Source of the DNA: Streptosporangiaceae bacterium
GTDB taxonomy: Bacteria > Actinomycetota > Actinomycetes > Streptosporangiales > Streptosporangiaceae
Assembly: GCA_030039095.1 (NCBI GenBank)
Contig: JASHQP010000539.1
Span: 1 to 11,484 of the forward strand
Direction of reading: 5' to 3'
DNA length: 11,484 bases
Of the stretch, positions 1-6,514 are shown piece after piece (position 1 is the first letter of the stretch; each line of letters begins with the position of its first letter). The notes below the pieces were generated by a model. The model was given only the letters and a program-made list of their open reading frames with translations, ran no database searches and was not told the DNA's origin. A program made the translations under genes and the position numbers.

Positions 1-108
1 TCCGTGACGCCTTCCGCCCGGCGGCCGCGCGCTCATGACCGAGCCGCCGGTGAGCCCGCCCGGGAGCGCGTCCGGAAGCCCGCCCGGGACCCCGCCGGTG
101 AGCCCCCG

Positions 109-744
109 GTGAACCCGGCCGAGAGCCCGCCCGAGAGCCAGGTCCGGATCCGCGGCTACCGCCCGGGCGACCTGGGCGACCTGTACCGGGTCTGCCTGCA
201 GACCGGGGACAGCGGCGCCGACGCGACCGGCCTGTTCCGCGACCCGGATCTGCTCGGTCATGTGCACGCTGCGCCCTACGGGGCGCTGGAGCCGTCGCTG
301 GCGTTCGTGGCCGAAGACGGCGCGGGGGTCGGCGGCTACTGCCTGGCCGCGCTGGACACCCGGGCCTTCGAGCGGCGGCTCGAGCAGGAATGGTGGCCGC
401 CGCTGCGGTTGCGCTACGCCGACCCTGAGGTCACCGAGCGCGAGCACTGGACCCGGGACCAGGAACTCGCCTACGTGATCCACCACCCCTGGCAGGCCGA
501 GAACGATCTGATCGCTGAGTTTCCGTCGCACCTGCATATCGACCTGCTGCCCAGGGTCCAGGGCCGGGGAATCGGCCGTCAGCTGATGGACCTGCAACTG
601 GCAGCCTTGCGTGAGCATGGATCGCACGGCGTGCACCTGCACGTGATGCCTGCCAACCAGCGCGCGCTGAGCTTCTATGACCATCTGGGCTTCACGCGGC
701 TGCGCACCGGCTACAGCCACGTCCTCGGAATGCGGTTGCGGTAG
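109..744 (+). CDS. GNAT family N-acetyltransferase
   Basis: This is a GNAT-fold acetyltransferase, expected to move an acetyl group from acetyl-CoA to an amine; the substrate is unknown. The core shows motif A, with Q-G-R-G-I-G at residues 151-156 after a strand reading HLHIDLLP. Near the C-terminus is the motif B signature N-x-R-A-x-x-F-Y followed by the LGF strand. The frame is open from GTG at position 4, and possibly from before the window, but the first 35 residues of that longer form are Pro/Arg/Ala-rich with no GNAT character. GTG at 109 is preceded by GGTGAG with a 6-nt gap and gives 211 aa, close to the usual length, so it is preferred; 4 remains possible. The gene converges on the RNA methyltransferase with only 27 nt between the stop codons. 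The region around residues 85-125 (many W, E, R) resembles the long GNAT variants related to O-GlcNAcase acetyltransferase domains; this last point is inference. Confidence 0.85.
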   Translation: MNPAESPPESQVRIRGYRPGDLGDLYRVCLQTGDSGADATGLFRDPDLLGHVHAAPYGALEPSLAFVAEDGAGVGGYCLAALDTRAFERRLEQEWWPPLRLRYADPEVTEREHWTRDQELAYVIHHPWQAENDLIAEFPSHLHIDLLPRVQGRGIGRQLMDLQLAALREHGSHGVHLHVMPANQRALSFYDHLGFTRLRTGYSHVLGMRLR

Positions 745-771
745 AGCGGCCGTCGAGGAGGGCCTGCGCGG

Positions 772-1575
772 TCACCGCGGCGGTTCGGCCAGCAGGTAGC
801 AGGCGATCGCCGCGGCCGAGGCGACGTTCAGCGAGTCCACCTCCCGGCGCATCGGGATCCGCACCGGCACGTCGGCCTGATCCCGCCAGCGGGCCGAGAG
901 GCCGTCTCCCTCGGTCCCGAGCAGCAGCGCGAGGCGGCCGTCCGGTCCGGCCCGGACGTCGCCGATCGGCACCGCGTCCGGCGCGGGGGTGAGCGCGAGC
1001 AGCCGGAATCCGGCCGAGCGGAGCTCGCCGAGTCCCTCACGCCAGTCGGTCATCCGGGCGTACGGCACGGCGAACACCGCGCCCATCGACACCCGGACCG
1101 ACCGCCGGTACAGCGGGTCGGCGCAGCGCGGGGCCAGCACGACCGCGTCGAAGCCGAGCGCGGCCGCGCACCGGAAGATCGCGCCCACGTTGGTGTGGTC
1201 GACGATGTCCTCCAGCACCACGACGCGCCGGGCGCTGCCGGTCACTTCGGCCACCGAGGGAAGCGGCAGCCGCTGCATCGAGGCCAGGGCGCCGCGGTGC
1301 ACCCGGTAGCCGGTCACCTGTTCGGCCACCTCCGGCTCGACCAGGTACACCGGGCCGGGGCAGGAACCGGCCAGGTCCGCGTGCACGGCCAGCTTGTCCC
1401 GGGTGATCAGCAGCGACCGCACGGGGTACCCGGCGCCGATCGCCCGCCTGATGACCTTCTCCCCCTCGGCGACGAACAGCCCGCTGGGCGCCTCCAGGCT
1501 GCGCCGCAGGTGGACATCGGTCAGGCGGACGTAGTCCGCCAGGCGCGGATCGCCGGCGTCGCCGAGCGCAACCAT
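772..1575 (-). CDS. TrmH (SpoU) family RNA 2'-O-methyltransferase
   Basis: This is a SPOUT-class methyltransferase, expected to methylate a ribose 2'-OH in tRNA or rRNA using SAM through a trefoil-knot active site. All three family motifs are visible: motif 1 DHTNVGAIFR (Asn129), motif 2 LLLGTEGDGLS (Glu222) and motif 3 IPM...DSLNVASAAA (Asn250). The N-terminal part, with LFVAEGEKVIRRA, is the substrate-binding region typical of actinobacterial TrmH-like proteins. The frame opens at TTG 1611, but a GGGGGG(A) ribosome-binding site sits about 9 nt before ATG 1575, giving 267 aa; ATG 1584 directly abuts that G-run and is less likely. It is divergent from the VWA protein gene, and a long hairpin lies just upstream of this start. 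The exact RNA target cannot be read from sequence. Confidence 0.9.
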   Translation of the reverse strand: MVALGDAGDPRLADYVRLTDVHLRRSLEAPSGLFVAEGEKVIRRAIGAGYPVRSLLITRDKLAVHADLAGSCPGPVYLVEPEVAEQVTGYRVHRGALASMQRLPLPSVAEVTGSARRVVVLEDIVDHTNVGAIFRCAAALGFDAVVLAPRCADPLYRRSVRVSMGAVFAVPYARMTDWREGLGELRSAGFRLLALTPAPDAVPIGDVRAGPDGRLALLLGTEGDGLSARWRDQADVPVRIPMRREVDSLNVASAAAIACYLLAEPPR

Positions 1576-1610
1576 GGTGTGCATCCCCCCAGTCTCGCGT
1601 CCTGCGACCA

Positions 1611-1684
1611 AAGGTGGTCATCAGCGGTCGTGCCCACCTCGCTGGTGACCACTTTCTGGGCGGGGAGTGCTGGTGGCCACTTTC
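1611..1684. promoter_or_regulatory. Three-copy motif with 16-bp hairpin between divergent genes
   Basis: Positions 1611-1626 and 1640-1655 form an inverted repeat of 16 paired positions (two of them G-U as RNA) around a 13-nt loop. The core arms are GTGGTCATCAGCG and CGCTGGTGACCAC. A third, direct copy, GCTGGTGGCCACTTTC, lies at 1669-1684, 28 bp after the second (GCTGGTGACCACTTTC at 1641-1656). Each copy is itself a small palindrome (GGTGACC or GTGGCCAC). Sitting between the divergent trmH-like and VWA genes, it could be a multi-site operator or a structured 5' leader of the minus-strand gene. No regulator gene is nearby to assign. Confidence 0.55.
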
Positions 1685-1756
1685 CGCCCGGGAATTGGGT
1701 GTGGGGTGGCGTCGCTAAATCGGGGCAAGTCGGCCGATCCGGCGACGACCCTCATA

Positions 1757-1762
1757 TATAGT
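1757..1762 (+). promoter_or_regulatory. Candidate -10 box for the VWA gene
   Basis: TATAGT lies in the only clearly AT-rich patch (CATATATAGT) of this intergenic region. It would start transcription near 1769 and leave a leader of about 60 nt before GTG 1831. No good -35 hexamer is seen at the standard spacing, so either an activator or a non-housekeeping sigma factor would be needed, or the call is wrong. Confidence 0.35.
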
Positions 1763-1830
1763 CTTGGTTGGCCCGGGATGCCTGGGGACCTGCGCCGGGT
1801 CGGCCTGATGCCTGCAACCCAAGGAATCCT

Positions 1831-3603
1831 GTGAGTTCACGCGCACGGCGCGGTCGCGTCAGCCGACGGGGCCGCGAGCGCCACGTCCGGGTGGGACTGC
1901 TGGTCGCGATCGCGGTAGCGATCTCCGCGGTCCTCATGGGCGGGCTCACCGCCCAGGCGGTCATGGCCCGCACCAACTGCAACGACCGCCCCCTCGTGCT
2001 CAACGTGGCGGTCTCCCCCGACGTCGCCCCGGCCATCCAGAAGGTCGGCCAGCTGTTCAACCGGCAGAGCCACGTGGCCGACGGGCGCTGCGTCGTGGCG
2101 CAGGTCACCCCGGAAGACCCGGCGACGGTGGCATCCGTGGTCGACGGCCAGGCCTCGGCCGGGGGCCTGCCCACCGCCGACTCCTGGATTCCCGACTCGA
2201 GCCTGTGGGTGGACGTCGCGCGCTCCTACCCGCTGGGAGCGCAGCAGGTCCAGACCACCGGAATCACGGTGGCCAGGTCGCCGCTGATGATCGTGATGCC
2301 CGCCGCGGCGGCAGCGCAGGTTCCCGCGTTCAACAACAGCGTCGGCTGGAACTTCCTCGCACCGGCGTCGGCCGGAGGACCTCCGACCACGCAGCAGGTC
2401 AGGATCGAGCTGCCGGACCCGACGCAGAGCGCCGCCGGGCTCTCCGCCCTGATCGAGGTCAGCAGGCTGCTCGGGACCAGCTCAGCCGCGCGCACGCAGC
2501 TGACCAAGTTCGTGTTCACGGCCTCGTCCTCGACGCAGTTCGACACCCCGGCCCAGCTCGCGGCGTTCGTCAGCCTGTCCGCTCCCCCGCTGAACGCGCA
2601 CCCGGTCACGGTCACCTCCGAGCAGGCCGTGCTCAGCTACGACGCCCTCCACCCGAGCCAGCCGCTGGCCGCGCGGTACCCCGCCGCCGGCAGCGCGGCA
2701 CTCGGCTCACCCGAGCTGAACTACCCCTACGTCGTCACCTCCACCAGCCGGGCCGAGCAGGCCGCGGCCGGCGAGTTCGGCAAGCTGCTCCAGCAGAGCT
2801 ACACCGCCCAGCTGGTGCGCTACTACGGCTTCCGGTCGGCCAACGGCGTGACCGGCACGCTGCCCGCCGACGACGGGATCGCGCAGCAGCCGCTGCGGCT
2901 GGCCACGGCGGCCGCGCCCAGTGAGGCGCAGACAGCGCTGGCGGCCTGGCGGCGGCTGCAGGTCGGGTCGCGGGACCTGGCGGTCATGGACGTCTCGTCG
3001 GCGACGGCCGCGCCGTCCGGCCTTCCCGGCCTGACCCTGGGGCAGATACTCAAGCAGACCGCCGAGCTCGGCCTCGAGCTGTTCCCGGACAGCGCGCAGA
3101 TGGGCCTGTGGGAGTTTTCGGACAAGCTCAACGGCAACCTGCCCTACAAGCAGCTGGTCTCGGTCGGCCCGCTGCCCGGCGAGCTCGGCCTGATCACCAG
3201 GCGCGAGCAGATCCTGCAGGCCGACGGAGGGCTGCAGACGCAGACGAAGGCCCCGGCCGCGCTGTACCAGACCATCCTGGCCGCCTACAGGGAGATGACC
3301 TCCAGCTACCAGGCGAACTACACCAACGCGGTCATCATGCTCACCGCCGGGGTCGACAACGCCCACGGCGACATCTCAGCGGCCACGCTGGTCCGGAAGC
3401 TGCACGCGCTGTTCAACCCGAACAAGCCGGTCGAGCTGATCATCCTGATGCTCGGCGCGGAGGGCAACATCACCCAGATGCAGCAGATCGCTGCCGCAGG
3501 CGGCGGCGCCGCGTACCAGGTCACGAACCCGACACAGGTCGGCAAGGTGTTCTTCGAGGCTCTCGCCCGCCGGTTCTGCCTCCAGGGCGGCTGCACGCGC
3601 TGA
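1831..3603 (+). CDS. Membrane-anchored substrate-binding / VWA domain protein
   Basis: This 590-aa protein has a basic N-terminus (residues 1-20, mostly Arg), one hydrophobic segment at about 21-44, and a long extracytoplasmic part. Residues 50-370 look like the solute-binding-protein-like region common in actinobacterial 'substrate-binding and VWA' proteins. Residues 380-580 fit a von Willebrand A domain: strand LAVMDVSSA at 384-391, strand VIMLTAG ending near 507, and a final GGGAAYQV helix-strand. In the MIDAS, DVSSA replaces the usual DxSGS and LTAG replaces LTDG (Ala506), so metal binding is doubtful. Cys50/Cys87 and Cys583/Cys588 could form disulphides. The frame is open from TTG 1768, but GTG 1831 has AAGGA 5 nt upstream and starts directly at the basic signal anchor, so it is preferred. 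The gene is monocistronic, ending at a strong terminator. The role is not established; adhesion or cell-envelope interaction is inference. Confidence 0.85.
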   Translation: MSSRARRGRVSRRGRERHVRVGLLVAIAVAISAVLMGGLTAQAVMARTNCNDRPLVLNVAVSPDVAPAIQKVGQLFNRQSHVADGRCVVAQVTPEDPATVASVVDGQASAGGLPTADSWIPDSSLWVDVARSYPLGAQQVQTTGITVARSPLMIVMPAAAAAQVPAFNNSVGWNFLAPASAGGPPTTQQVRIELPDPTQSAAGLSALIEVSRLLGTSSAARTQLTKFVFTASSSTQFDTPAQLAAFVSLSAPPLNAHPVTVTSEQAVLSYDALHPSQPLAARYPAAGSAALGSPELNYPYVVTSTSRAEQAAAGEFGKLLQQSYTAQLVRYYGFRSANGVTGTLPADDGIAQQPLRLATAAAPSEAQTALAAWRRLQVGSRDLAVMDVSSATAAPSGLPGLTLGQILKQTAELGLELFPDSAQMGLWEFSDKLNGNLPYKQLVSVGPLPGELGLITRREQILQADGGLQTQTKAPAALYQTILAAYREMTSSYQANYTNAVIMLTAGVDNAHGDISAATLVRKLHALFNPNKPVELIILMLGAEGNITQMQQIAAAGGGAAYQVTNPTQVGKVFFEALARRFCLQGGCTR

Positions 3604-3677
3604 AAACTCCCCCGAATTCTCCCATGGATTCGGTGCCGATCGTGTGAACCGCCCACGCGAGGTACGCGTCATCCTTT

Positions 3678-3712
3678 GTGAGGCCCGGCGAGAGCGGGGC
3701 GCCGGGCCTCAC
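3678..3712. terminator. Bidirectional intrinsic terminator
   Basis: A perfect 13-bp stem, GTGAGGCCCGGCG (3678-3690) with CGCCGGGCCTCAC (3700-3712), surrounds a 9-nt loop. It lies between the convergent VWA and phosphotransferase genes and can serve both. The U-tract is poor, as is usual in high-GC actinobacteria: the + side is followed by TCAAACTC, while the - side is followed by AAAGGAT. Confidence 0.8.
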
Positions 3713-3737
3713 TCAAACTCTCGGGGGATCTTGATCA

Positions 3738-4862
3738 TCAGGCGGCGCCGTCCAGGCCCCTGTCAAGCATCTGATGCGCCCGCTCGATCAGCGCCGACAC
3801 CGCGAACCCCTCGCGCTCGAAGCCCTCACCAACGGTCTTGCCCTGCAGGAACCGGGCGTGGATGCCCTCCAGGACCACGGCCAGCTTGAAGCACCCGAAC
3901 GCCATGTAGTAGCCGATGCCGGACAGGTCCCTGCCGGTCAGCTCCGCGTACCGGCCGGCGAGCTCGGCCCGGGTGAGGAATCCGGGCATGCCCGTCACCG
4001 TCGCCCCGATGCTGACCTCTCCCCACCGCGCGTCGTCGGGATCGGCCCAGTAGACGAGCGTCAGTCCAAGGTCAGCGAGCGGATCGCCGAGCGTTGACAT
4101 CTCCCAGTCCACGACCGCCGCGACCGCAGGCTGTTCATCAGGCCCGCCCTGCCCAACCGGCTGGCCCGCCCGGTCCCCGCGCCCGGCCTTTCCGCCGCGC
4201 CCCTCCCCGCCGAGCGTCACCAGCGTGTTGTCGAGCCGGAAGTCCCCGTGCACCAGGGCATGGTCACCATCGGCGGGCAGCCCGGCGGCGAGGCGCTCGA
4301 CCAGGCGGTCGTAGCCGGGCATCTCCCGCGTATTCGACAGCTCCCACTGCCGCTGCCAGCGGCCAAGCTGGCGTGCCAGGTATCCCTCGGGCCGCCCGAA
4401 CCCGGTCAGCCCGGTCGCGTCGATGTCCACGCCGTGGATCGCGGCGAGCATCTCGATCAGCCGCTCGGACAGCTGGCGCGCCTGGCCGGGCGTGAGCCGC
4501 TCGCCATCCTCGCGGGTACGCAGCACCACGCCGTCCACGTACTCCATCAGGTAGAACGGCGCGCCGATGATGTCGGCGTCGGCGCAGATCGCGACCGGCG
4601 TCGGCACCGGGACGTCGGTGCCGTGCAGCGCGGTCAGCACCCGGAACTCTCTGGACATGTCGTGGGCGGTCGGCAGCACGTGCCCGAGCGGCGGGCGCCG
4701 CAGCACCAGCCGGGAGGCGCCGAGGTCGACACGGTAGGTGAGGTTCGAGCGGCCGCCGGCTATCAGCTCGATGCCCGTCAGCTCGCCGTTCGCTATGCCG
4801 TTGGCACTCAGCCACCCCGCCAGCCTGGCACCGTCAATTCCCGGAACGTCGTCAACCGCCAT
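3738..4862 (-). CDS. Phosphotransferase family protein (APH/ACAD11-type kinase-like)
   Basis: This is an aminoglycoside-phosphotransferase-fold kinase of the group related to the N-terminal domain of ACAD10/11, many of which sit near acyl-CoA metabolism genes. Visible motifs are the ATP loop GGRSNLTYRV (36-45), LVLRRPP (52-58), the catalytic loop HGDFRLDN (His205-Asn212, catalytic Asp207) and the metal-binding DWEMSTLGDPLADLG (from Asp252). Between the last two is a Gly/Arg/Gln-rich stretch, roughly residues 215-246, about 25 residues longer than usual. The start is taken as ATG 4862 (374 aa). ATG 4874, with GGGCGG close upstream, is an alternative. The frame stays open to 5558, but that extension lies antisense to the next gene and has no family similarity. 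It is divergent from the amidase-like gene and shares its regulatory region. The natural substrate is unknown; nothing here indicates antibiotic resistance. Confidence 0.88.
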   Translation of the reverse strand: MAVDDVPGIDGARLAGWLSANGIANGELTGIELIAGGRSNLTYRVDLGASRLVLRRPPLGHVLPTAHDMSREFRVLTALHGTDVPVPTPVAICADADIIGAPFYLMEYVDGVVLRTREDGERLTPGQARQLSERLIEMLAAIHGVDIDATGLTGFGRPEGYLARQLGRWQRQWELSNTREMPGYDRLVERLAAGLPADGDHALVHGDFRLDNTLVTLGGEGRGGKAGRGDRAGQPVGQGGPDEQPAVAAVVDWEMSTLGDPLADLGLTLVYWADPDDARWGEVSIGATVTGMPGFLTRAELAGRYAELTGRDLSGIGYYMAFGCFKLAVVLEGIHARFLQGKTVGEGFEREGFAVSALIERAHQMLDRGLDGAA

Positions 4863-4989
4863 GCCGGAGAACATACCGCCCAGGCCGGGCCGGGAGTCAC
4901 CCACAGGTTCCGGTAGCCCACGGGACGGTAATGCCCGGACATGGTTCGGCCACGGTTCGCAGGACGTCACATCTGGGGGGTGGACTAAA

Positions 4990-5001
4990 TCAGTGCACTG
5001 A
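4990..5001. promoter_or_regulatory. 12-bp perfect palindrome, candidate operator
   Basis: TCAGTGCACTGA is a perfect dyad in the roughly 180-bp divergent region between the phosphotransferase (-) and amidase-like (+) genes, about 55 bp before the latter's start. Its size and placement fit a TetR- or GntR-type operator, but no regulator gene is present in the window. The rest of the divergent region shows no convincing -35/-10 pair. Confidence 0.4.
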
Positions 5002-5055
5002 CGTAGGTAGTAAGAGGGGCCAAGCCGACGGACGCCGAAGGATGTAGGGAGCGCA

Positions 5056-5751
5056 GTGAGTGATGCATGGTTGCCTGGAGCAAAACGCCTCTGGGATAGC
5101 ACCGACGGCGGCCCACTGAACGGAGGAGCCCCCCGCGTCGTCTGGCAGGCACTCGGCGCCGATCCGCGGGCGATGTCGGCCGGGTCGGCGGCGGAGAGCC
5201 TCGGCCAGCTCGGCAGGGCGCCGCACCTGGTCTGGAATCCGGTGCGGGGCGAGATCGTGCAGCTGATATCCGTGCTGCGGGCCGGCCGGCTGCTCGGCAC
5301 GCCGGAGGACCTGAGCCAGATGGCCCCTCCGCAGCCCGGCGCGGACACCGACCAGCTTGCCGAAGCCAACGCAGAGGGACGGCTGTGCGTCCAGATCGGC
5401 GTCGTGGCGTTCGCCTGGGACCCGTTCACGTCCTGGCCGATGACCGGCCTGCGGCGGATCCTGGGCTGGCTCGATTCCTGGGGCATCCCCCGGCGGTGGC
5501 CGGCCGGGGCACCCGCGCCGTTCCCGCACGGGCTCACGGCCTGCGGCGACCGGCGCACCTGGGCGAAGGGCGGGTACTTTGGCGCGTCGCAGGTACCCGG
5601 CCTTACCGCCGCCGGACCCGGGGCGATCGACGTTGAGCAGCTGACCGCCGGCGCCGAAGGGAAGGCGGGCGCCGCGAGCGCAGGCGGCCTCGACGCCTAC
5701 CTCGGCAACGGCCACGCGGCCGGGTCGGGAGCGCTGAGCCGAGTCGGCTGA
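5056..5751 (+). CDS. Amidase_2/PGRP-like protein lacking zinc ligands (putative pseudo-amidase)
   Basis: This 231-aa protein starts at GTG 5056, with AGGGAG 4 nt upstream. Its layout follows the N-acetylmuramoyl-L-alanine amidase (Amidase_2) fold. There is a first strand RVVWQALG (27-34), a strand pair PHLVWNP..GEIVQL (56-70), a central strand LCVQIGVV with a PFTSWP loop and a helix GLRRILGWLDSWGIP, and a final YFGASQVPG...GPGAID (174-192). In active relatives the first strand carries a zinc-binding His, the late motif reads GHSQVP, and DPG supplies the third ligand. Here these positions are Trp30, Ala177 and Gly187. No signal peptide is seen, so the product is probably cytoplasmic. The C-terminal 40 residues are low-complexity Gly/Ala. 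The next gene follows after 36 nt on the same strand. The fold assignment rests on pattern memory, not a search. It may be a non-catalytic binding protein or an unrelated family. Confidence 0.6.
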   Translation: MSDAWLPGAKRLWDSTDGGPLNGGAPRVVWQALGADPRAMSAGSAAESLGQLGRAPHLVWNPVRGEIVQLISVLRAGRLLGTPEDLSQMAPPQPGADTDQLAEANAEGRLCVQIGVVAFAWDPFTSWPMTGLRRILGWLDSWGIPRRWPAGAPAPFPHGLTACGDRRTWAKGGYFGASQVPGLTAAGPGAIDVEQLTAGAEGKAGAASAGGLDAYLGNGHAAGSGALSRVG

Positions 5752-5773
5752 TCATGCAGGTCGTGGGCGCATG

Positions 5774-5779
5774 TACCGT
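5774..5779 (+). promoter_or_regulatory. Candidate -10 box for a leaderless transcript
   Basis: TACCGT (TANNNT form) ends 8 nt before ATG 5788, and no Shine-Dalgarno sequence is present (GGCAGC only). The spacing suits transcription starting at or next to the A of the start codon. No -35 element is evident. Confidence 0.35.
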
Positions 5780-5787
5780 ATGGCAGC

Positions 5788-6459
5788 ATGAGCGCCGATC
5801 TTCCCCTGTCGACGACCACGCGAACCACGCTGCACCGGCTCAGCGAGCGTGGCAGGACCGAGCGAGCCGACCTCTATGCCCTCCTTGACGCCGGGCTGAT
5901 CTGCCATCTCGGCGTCATCGTGGATGGCTACCCCGTGGTGCTTCCGACCGGCTACGGGCGCGAGGACGACACCCTGTACCTACACGGCTCATCGGGCAAC
6001 CAGGCCATGCGGGCCGCCGACGGGAATGAGATCTGCGTCACCGTCACCCACTTCGACGGGTTCGTGTGCGCAAGGTCGCTGTTCAACCACTCGATCAACT
6101 ACCGCAGCGCGGCCATCTTCGGCACGGCCCGGCTGATCCAGGACGACGCCAGGAAGCTGGCCGCGCTCCGCGTCGTGACCGAGCAGCTCGTCCCCGGCCA
6201 GTGGGATTACGCCAGGCAGCCGAACCGCAAGGAGATGGCGGCCACGGCCGTGCTCGAGCTGCCGCTGGCCGAGGCGTCGGTCAAGATCCGTACCGGCGGG
6301 CCCCACGACGACGCCGAGGACTACGACCTCGACGTCTGGGCCGGGGTCGTGCCCGCCCAGCTCGTGTTCGGTGTCCCGGAGCCAGACCCGGACCTGCGGG
6401 CCGGCGTGAACCTCCCCGACCACATCAAGGCTCTGGGAGCCCGCCGGCGGGGGACCTAG
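5788..6459 (+). CDS. Pyridoxamine 5'-phosphate oxidase-like FMN-binding protein
   Basis: This is a 223-aa split-barrel flavoprotein of the PNPOx-like 'flavin-nucleotide-binding' group (COG3467 type, also including NimA-like proteins). Supporting segments are LLDAGLICHLGVIVDGYPVV (32-51), the turn DDTLYLHGSSGNQ, VTVTHFDGFVCARS, the highly typical FNHSINYRSAAIFGTARLI, and the C-terminal EDYDLDVWAGVVP. These match the dimeric barrel expected to bind FMN or a related cofactor at the subunit interface. The length is normal for the group. The start at ATG 5788 follows 36 nt after the upstream stop, lacks a ribosome-binding site and may be leaderless. True pyridoxine biosynthesis is unlikely, as PdxH-specific features are absent; the substrate is unknown, and general flavin-dependent reduction is the family expectation. 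Confidence 0.9.
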   Translation: MSADLPLSTTTRTTLHRLSERGRTERADLYALLDAGLICHLGVIVDGYPVVLPTGYGREDDTLYLHGSSGNQAMRAADGNEICVTVTHFDGFVCARSLFNHSINYRSAAIFGTARLIQDDARKLAALRVVTEQLVPGQWDYARQPNRKEMAATAVLELPLAEASVKIRTGGPHDDAEDYDLDVWAGVVPAQLVFGVPEPDPDLRAGVNLPDHIKALGARRRGT

Positions 6460-6502
6460 GCGTTCCGGGCGGTCGTTAGGCTCAGTTACCGGCGAACTGG
6501 CC

Positions 6503-6508
6503 TACCCT
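6503..6508 (+). promoter_or_regulatory. Candidate -10 box for leaderless orn
   Basis: TACCCT occupies exactly -12 to -7 relative to the A of ATG 6515, the classic position if transcription begins at the start codon. The only purine run, AGGGG, touches the ATG and is too close to act as a Shine-Dalgarno site. No consensus -35 is seen. Confidence 0.45.
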
Positions 6509-6514
6509 TAGGGG

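Noticed and set aside
767..779. Palindrome CGCGGTCACCGCG overlapping the trmH-like stop
   Set aside because: The stem is too short for a terminator and has no U-run; such palindromes are expected at this GC content.
1770..1801. GGCCCGG/CCGGGTC stem in the VWA gene leader as a riboswitch
   Set aside because: A single 7-bp stem with an 18-nt loop matches no riboswitch class I can recall, and GC-rich leaders form such stems by chance.
4248..4916. 222-aa open frame on + opposite the phosphotransferase
   Set aside because: Composition (His/Arg/Gly/Gln rich, no motifs) is that of an antisense shadow of a convincing gene.
4863..5558. Upstream extension of the phosphotransferase frame by about 230 residues
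   Set aside because: It has no family similarity, lies antisense to the amidase-like gene and crosses the divergent promoter region; it is open only because of the GC-rich codon pattern.
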